A stretch of 64,000 nt of DNA from Physcomitrium patens (Eukaryota; Streptophyta; Bryopsida; Funariales; Funariaceae). Location: positions 10,215,269 to 10,279,268 of the forward strand of contig NC_037263.1 of the NCBI RefSeq assembly GCF_000002425.4, in the 5' to 3' direction. A model generated the notes under the pieces. It was given only the letters and a program-made list of their open reading frames with translations, did not search any database and was not told the DNA's origin. Each line of letters opens with the position of its first letter. Position 1 is the first letter of the stretch. This document shows, one piece after another, positions 58,346-64,000 of this stretch. A program made the position numbers and the translations under genes.

Positions 58346-59590
58346 AAAGAAAATAATATGTTTGAAAACAAGTTGCTCCAGCTATAATAGGAATCGTAAT
58401 ATTGAAATCATGTAGAACATTTAATAAAGGTCCTATTCTCTCCTCAGATCCCTTACCTTGTTTCACAATAGAAGTTTGTTTAGGACCAAAAAATCACAAA
58501 GTCTTATCCTTCTTTTATAAATGAAGACTTTGTCAAAAAATAAGATATATTTTTAGTTAAGAAAATCAAACTTATGCATATAAAAGTAATAGAGGGACGT
58601 TCATTGTCTTTTAGGGATGTTACACATGAAACTATTCATATAGAAGTAAGAAGTAGTGGTCACAATAATTTAGTAATATTTAATGTGATCAAATCTCTTT
58701 TTAACCCAATTATTTTAGAATTATTATAGTTAGAAAGATATAACCCTCAAATAGATCAGTTTTCTTGCAATCTTTATTTTTTCCATAGTTTAGCTGAAGG
58801 TCTTATTAGGCAAGTAAAAACATGTAAGTCTAGTACATCCAAATCCCTATTGATAGGTGCGAGAGCTTTCATGCATGCCTCAAATGAAGAGCCATCTTTT
58901 GTTATATATGCCATACCCATTACTGATAGTGAGAAAATGTTAAGTGGTATTTCTAGCCAGTATCAAGATTTTCAGATCATTTTTGAAAAGAAGAATGGAA
59001 ATATTCTTTTGAAGTATTATTTTTATAATTTTTCCATCAATCTTCAAGAAAGAACTCAACCACCATTTGAACTAATCTACAACCTATTAAAAAATGAGTT
59101 GGTTGTACTTAAAGAATATATTGATAAAAACTTGGCTAAGAACTTTATATGCAATTATAAATCTCTAGTAGGTGCTCCTATCTAATTTGTGAAGAAAAAA
59201 GATAAATCATTGTGGATGTATGTGGATTATCGATGACTTAATAATATCACCATCAATAATAAGTATCATCTACTTTTGATTTCAAGACTTCTTGATTAAC
59301 TAAATCAAGCAAAGATCTATATAAAAATAGATCTATTAAGAGTATATAATCTGATCCACATCAAAAAAGGAGATGAACGGAAGATTACTTTTCAAACTAG
59401 GTATGGATATTTTGAATATAATGTCATGCCTTTTGGACTCACAAATGCACCAGTTGCTTTTTAGCATCTAATGAATGATGTCTTTTATGAGTTTCTTGAT
59501 GATTTTATTATCTATTATTTAAATGATATTTTAATCTATTCTAAGAACATAAAAGAGTATAAAGTTCAGGTTCATTGTATATTACAAAAA
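58346..59590 (+). pseudogene. Outer element protease and reverse transcriptase remnant
   Basis: The protease is barely visible (58430-58750, ending in an ILELL-like patch). The RT is followed from 58850 (GARAFMHASNEEPSFVIYAI) through ERTQPPFELIYNLLKNELV to the FGLTNAP patch near 59435. The active site reads YLND instead of YLDD (about 59517), replacing a catalytic Asp. Stops occur in conserved positions, e.g. in VDYR-x-L at about 59235. Confidence 0.75.
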
Positions 59591-60340
59591 CTAAGAAATA
59601 TATGATTATACATGAAGATGGAAAAGTGTATATTCCATACTACTCAAGTTGAAAACCTGGAGTACATCATTTCCAATAAAGGCCTTATGATGGATCCAAA
59701 GAAGGTCCAAATTATCATAGATTGGAAGATTTTAAAAACAATAAGAAATATGCAATGTTTTTTGGACTTTGCCAATTATTACCAAGTCTTTATTAAGAAC
59801 TTTTTGAAGTTGTAGCTCCACTTACACCTTTGACTTATGAAGACAAACTTGAGTGGAATAAAGTAGCCAAAGCATTGTTTGTTGTTTTGAAGAAGGAATT
59901 TACTTCTGCACCAACTTTATATCATGTCAATTTTTCTAAGGTATTCTTTATAGAAATACATGCATCAAACTTTGCCTTAGATGTAATATTGTCACAAATG
60001 GGAAAAAATGACAAATTCCATCTATTAACTTTTTATTTTAAGTAGTCGAGATTACATATGACATCTACAACAAAGAACTTCTTACAATTATAGATTCATT
60101 TCAAGAATAGCATCATTATTCAGAAGGTACTTCAAGTTTAGTCACAGTATATACAGATTATAAGAACCTTGAGTATTTTATATTGGTACATGTTTTAAAT
60201 TGTTGCTAAGCTCGTTGAAGCATGTCATTATAAAGATTTGATTTTAAGATCACATATTGACTTGAAAAATAATAAGGTTTATTAGATCCTCTTTCTAAAT
60301 ACTCTTATTTTGTACCAAAAAAAAGAGACGTATCTTTTGA
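59591..60340 (+). pseudogene. Outer element RT thumb and RNase H remnant
   Basis: ENLEYIISNKGLMMDPKKVQ and CFLDFANYYQVFIKNF (59645-59810) match the connection region. The RNase H patch FFIEIHASNFALDVILSQ at about 59945-60000 has His where the first catalytic Asp belongs. Then [10 protein letters not shown] follows near 60150. Confidence 0.75.
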
Positions 60341-61552
60341 TTAACAAAGAACAATCCTCTTGAAGCCAAAGCATTTTCATCTTCAAGAAATGAAATCAAT
60401 ATTGACTATTGATTTGACCTTTGTCAAACAAATTCAATCAAATATATTCTCTGATCTTCTTATTGATGATGTCAAGAATCTTTCTTCTAAATCTCATGAT
60501 GTTTCAAAGTTTGAGTTCAAAAACAACCTATTCTATTTCAAAGAATGCCTATATGTTCCAAAAAGAGAAGTACATTTACGTGTTCTTTATGCACGTCACA
60601 ACTTTCTAATAGTAGGACATTTTGGATACAATAAGATTTTAGAGATTATATTTAGAAATTTTTGGTGGTTGCAAATGTAGAAGGCGGTAAAAGACTTTGT
60701 CCAATGATGTGACATTTATTTAAGATAAAAAACTTCTTATCATTGATTCTATGGACTTTTCTAACCATTGCCTATATCCAAACAATCATGGTCTTCCATT
60801 TTTATGGATTTTATTATAGATCTTTCAAGTTCAAGTTCATATGATTCTATATTTGTAATTGTAAATCACTTCACCAAAATGACATATTTTTTAGCATATA
60901 CAAAATTGATTTTAGGTGAAGAAACAATTAAGCTTTCCATCGATAATATCTATTGCTATCATGGATTGTCAAAGCATATTATATTAAATAGGAGGACTCA
61001 ATTTGTATTAAGATTTTAGAGAATCCTATTCAAGATTTTAAAAGTGGATATAAAACTCCCTTTGGCTTTTCATCATCAAACTAATGGGCAACTGAAATAG
61101 ATAAATCAAGTTCTGGAGTAGTATTTGAGGTGTTTCATCAACTATCATCAAGATGATTGGACAACTCTTTTTCCATTGGCAAAGTTTGTATAAAATAATT
61201 TGGTACATTCTATTACTCAATAAACACCTTTTTTTTGCTAATTATGGTTATCATCTATGACTCGATACTTTTAACTTTTCAAAAGTTGATAATACTATGG
61301 CAAAAGGTTTAGTAAATCATTTGTTAGAGCTACATATAACAATCAAGATACAATTAAAGGAAGCTTAAGAATGACAAAAGATCAATACAGATGCCTATTA
61401 CAAGGAGCAACTACAATTCAATGTAGGTAACAAAGTATAGTTATCTCATTTCAATATCAAGATTATTCATTTTTGTGATAAGTTGGACTATTGTAGACTA
61501 AGACTTTTCTTATTTGTGAATAAGTCAATCTTGTTGTTTAATGATTACATCT
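60341..61552 (+). pseudogene. Outer element integrase remnant
   Basis: The zinc-binding part reads LRVLYARHNFLIVGHFGYNK near 60575-60635. The core first Asp lies in FMDFIIDLSSSSSYDSIF (about 60800). The second catalytic region reads NRRTQF where SDRGTQF is usual. HHQTNG near 61070 lies in place of HPQTDG. The chain continues to CDKLDYCRL (about 61480), then breaks at the 1.3-kb insertion. Confidence 0.75.
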
Positions 61553-61557
61553 ATTGG

Positions 61558-62851
61558 TATCGTGATATAATAGTGAAAGTATAATCAAAATTAAATTTTT
61601 AATTAATATCTAATTATCTTGGTTTAATAATAATTCAAGGTATCTAAATATGGCTTTTATAAAAGCCTCTTAGGTTATTTTTTTATCTTAATAGTTAGTA
61701 GGTTGAAAGTTAATTAGTAATTTTACCTTCTAGCTATAGAGATTCTTTTACTACCTTAGAAAGACCATAAATTGATAAAATCACATTAGAAGAGGTAAAT
61801 AATTGGTATAGTTGATACTAGGGTTAAGTTGAAGATAGAGTTGGACTAAAAAATCCTTAGGATAGATTAGATTGATACTTGGGGATTGACCGTTTGTGGG
61901 ACAGAGACGAAATCAAACCTTTGGCTACTAAAATGATTGCCTAGGGCAAAATAGTATTTCATTCAAATATTAAAGATTAGAATTTGAGAGCTAGGGTAGA
62001 GCTTATTTTAAAGACGTAAGGTTGGTTTTAATAGGATTTGGAGAGAGTTAACAATTGTTGTTGGAAGTCAAGATTTGTGTTGGCAACTTGGAATTTATGA
62101 AATGAAATTAGAGCTAACACTATCTCCTAGTTTATAAAATTGGTGTCACATTGACAATTCAAATTTTTACAATTTTTAGATAATTAGATTTTCTAAGTGT
62201 ATGTAAAATTTTGTAATATTCTAATAGTAAAATTAAAAGATATCAAGGTTTTGGTACAAAAATATATCAAAAGTTGGTAGTTTGGTGTTGACTAGGATTT
62301 TTGTGATATCTAGAGATCTAGTAATCAGATCAAGGTGAAATTTAGCATGGTATTGAGGACTTGAAGATCAAGTTACATATCAATTTTGAGTCAAAGTTAA
62401 TTGTTGAAAAAAGAAAAATCACTGCTGGAATTTTTGCTTCACCTTTCAAGTTGGTGGTTGAGTGATATTAGTGTAGTTTTTGGAGGTTTTTTCACAATTT
62501 GTAAGTTAGATTGGACTGAAAATTCTTAAGCGAATAGAAGACTTACATTGAAAATTACATGCAAAATTTCACATCAAGTGGAGAATAAAATTAGAAGTTA
62601 AAATTTGTCAAAGCTCACTAATTAGAGTTGGAGCTTACAAGAAAAATCTAAATTGCTTAAATATGAAAGTAATAAGGTAATTGAGGAACCTAAGAAGAGT
62701 ATTTTTTAGCACTTTTGAATTAAAATTTGAATTATATTCTTCTCATATGAGTGCAATTTATTAGGATTTCTTGGATGTTTATGAAATACAACCTCACCTT
62801 CCACAACTAGGTGCTTGGTGCATTCTCAAGCAAGACAACACGTATTACGAC
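61558..62851. mobile_element. 1.3-kb solo-LTR-like insertion in the outer element
   Basis: Homology to the inner element stops at 61557 and resumes after 62851 (LEFMKIHPIFHISLLEPY). The inserted 1294 bp is non-coding. It starts TATCGTGATA and ends TATTACGAC(A), inverted ends that differ by transitions only and fit TG...CA. It is flanked by attgg (61553-61557) and actgg (62852-62856). A solo LTR of another family is the best reading; a non-autonomous DNA element is possible. Confidence 0.55.
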
Positions 62852-63125
62852 ACTGGAGTTTATGAAGATCCACCCTATATTTCACATATCTCTTCTTGAG
62901 CCATATAACACAGTGAATATCTCGAGAAGAAGATAAATGCTACTCTTTTCTATAGAATTCAATAATAATCAAGAATTTGAGGTAGAAGAAGTCTTAGATT
63001 TAAAGTGGTGTCAAAATAGGTTAAAATATCTTGTTCATTGGTATAGATATGATATTAGTGAACACACATGGGAGCAAGCAAAGAATCTTGTAAATGCAAA
63101 AAAGAGAGTTGAAGTTTTTCATTGA
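62852..63125 (+). pseudogene. Outer element chromodomain
   Basis: FMKIHPIFHISLLEPYNTV followed, after a stop, by FEVEEVLDLKWCQNRLKYLV, HWYRYDISEHTWEQAKNLVN and a stop at 63123. The chromodomain frame itself (62937-63125) is open and keeps the main aromatic residues. Confidence 0.75.
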
Positions 63126-63701
63126 AAACATCCATTAAAACCAAGTTGAAGAATGACAAATCTTTGTTATAAAAGAAATAAGATCAAAGGAAGATAACAT
63201 TCTACTTTTTATCTTTTTTTGTAGCTTTTATATATTTGTAATGCTAAGGAGATGGATAACCAACAATCAATAGATTTAACTCAAGAGCTTTTATTTGTGG
63301 ACTTATTAGATGAGACATTGCGATTATGACAACCTTCAAGACGATGATATGGAGATAAAGATCTTTAAGAACAACATGTCTTTCTTCAAATAGATGGTGA
63401 GATACAAAATGTTAGGTATCATAACTTTAGAAGAGATTTCTAATATCTGATAATTTTATTAGAGGTAAGAAGAATTCCTAATAGTGGTACAAATATTTTA
63501 TTTGAAGGAAGTTGTAAAGGCTTCAACAACAATCAAATAACATGGTAGTCTTCTCACCTTGATATGAGATACTATCAATGGTTGAGAGGACCTATCAATC
63601 ATCTTCATAAAAGAATAAAGATTAGAGTATGTAGCAAATATAATTTGTTGCATCTTAGATTTTTTCAACATATGAAGATTGCTCCTTGTAAAACTTATTC
63701 C
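63126..63701 (+). other. Outer element 3' untranslated part
   Basis: No protein motif seen between the chromodomain and the polypurine tract. Compare the roughly 520-bp equivalent in the inner element. Confidence 0.5.
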
Positions 63702-63716
63702 TTAAAGGGGAGGTAA
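63702..63716 (+). other. Polypurine tract of the outer element
   Basis: TAAAGGGGAGGTAA immediately precedes the TG that opens the 3' LTR at 63717. Confidence 0.75.
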
Positions 63717-64000
63717 TGTCATAGATATACATAGGTATGATAATAAATATCTATTTGATTAGATAGGAATAGGTAAAAATAAATAAAAGTAGGTTAATTT
63801 CATAATACCTTCTAGAGTAGCTTTCTAGAAGCTTCATAAATGCTGCTTTGACTTTACATATATTTATAGCTGATTAGTTGGTTAGAACTTAGTCAATAAG
63901 TTAACCACATGTTGATAGCTTGTACGATAAGCTAACTATGTGGCACACATATAGAAAACTTGCTTTGGAAGTTAAGATACATGTCTTACAAAGTCAACAT
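63717..64000 (+). repeat. 3' LTR of the outer element, cut by window end
   Basis: Begins TGTCATAGATATACATAGG and follows the 5' LTR from 50896 for all 284 visible bases, with many transitions between the two. Contains a GAA/TTC cluster (ccTTCtaGAgtagcTTtcta then GAAgcTTC) at 63809-63836. Confidence 0.85.

Larger units (their letters stand above)
50896..64000 (+). mobile_element. Outer Ty3/gypsy chromovirus, old and interrupted (runs off window)
   Basis: The 5' LTR starts at 50896 and the 3' LTR at 63717, with a polypurine tract just before it. Between them, after removing the two insertions, come leader, gag, protease, RT, RNase H, integrase and chromodomain in canonical order on the plus strand. 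The same domains are in the inner element, so both belong to related chromodomain families. Stops and transitions are dense throughout. The N-terminal part of gag, about 140 codons by comparison with the inner element, is missing between the leader (about 51640) and about 51660. Confidence 0.85.

Overview
The window looks like nuclear DNA of a land plant, most probably a moss such as Physcomitrium (Physcomitrella) patens. Small islands of about 45-50% GC carry intron-containing genes with GT/AG splice sites and plant protein families. They are separated by very AT-rich stretches full of (TA)n microsatellites, hairpin elements and decayed retroelements. Two other clues fit a moss: a wrecked array of 24-residue leucine-rich repeats of the LTSLPN type, and chromodomain Ty3/gypsy elements. 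The species is an inference, not a proof.

Layout. 0.4-5.5 kb: a two-exon gene on the minus strand for a long disordered protein with a C-terminal OVATE-like domain, plus weak open frames. 5.5-12.4 kb: AT-rich, no gene seen. 12.58-12.66 kb: a degenerate tRNA-Lys(CUU) or SINE head. 13.6-14.6 kb: a 100-base gap beside a corrupted second copy of its own left flank, almost certainly an assembly error. 16.8-23.6 kb: AT-rich with a MITE-like element and a 41-bp perfect hairpin. 24.2-26.8 kb: two coding-like fragments and a two-exon gene for a multi-pass membrane protein of unknown family. 28.76 kb: an element with perfect 40-bp inverted ends. 30.7-31.6 kb: the LRR pseudogene, running into a second gap. 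36.4-40.6 kb: a severely decayed gypsy element and the start of another. 42.1-46.6 kb: a secreted lipocalin gene and, tail to tail with it, an eight-exon OSCA/CSC1-like (ERD4-type) channel gene. Intron removal gives full-length frames for both. 50.9-64.0 kb: nested retrotransposons.

The nested block has three layers. An old plus-strand chromovirus ('outer element', from 50896 past the window end) was hit within gag by a younger minus-strand chromovirus ('inner element', 51793-57930; target duplication aaaac/aaaat). The outer element was also hit near its integrase/chromodomain junction by a 1.3-kb solo-LTR-like insertion (61558-62851). The inner element has all domains from gag to chromodomain with only a few stops and frameshifts. 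Both older copies are riddled with stops.

The most striking signal is in the inner element's LTRs. Just upstream of its TATA box, the U3 region is a tandem array of alternating GAA and TTC units at 2-base spacing, the textbook heat-shock element. This suggests a heat-responsive retrotransposon comparable in logic to ONSEN of Arabidopsis. I found no CRISPR array, rRNA gene, intact tRNA gene or bacterial-style system.
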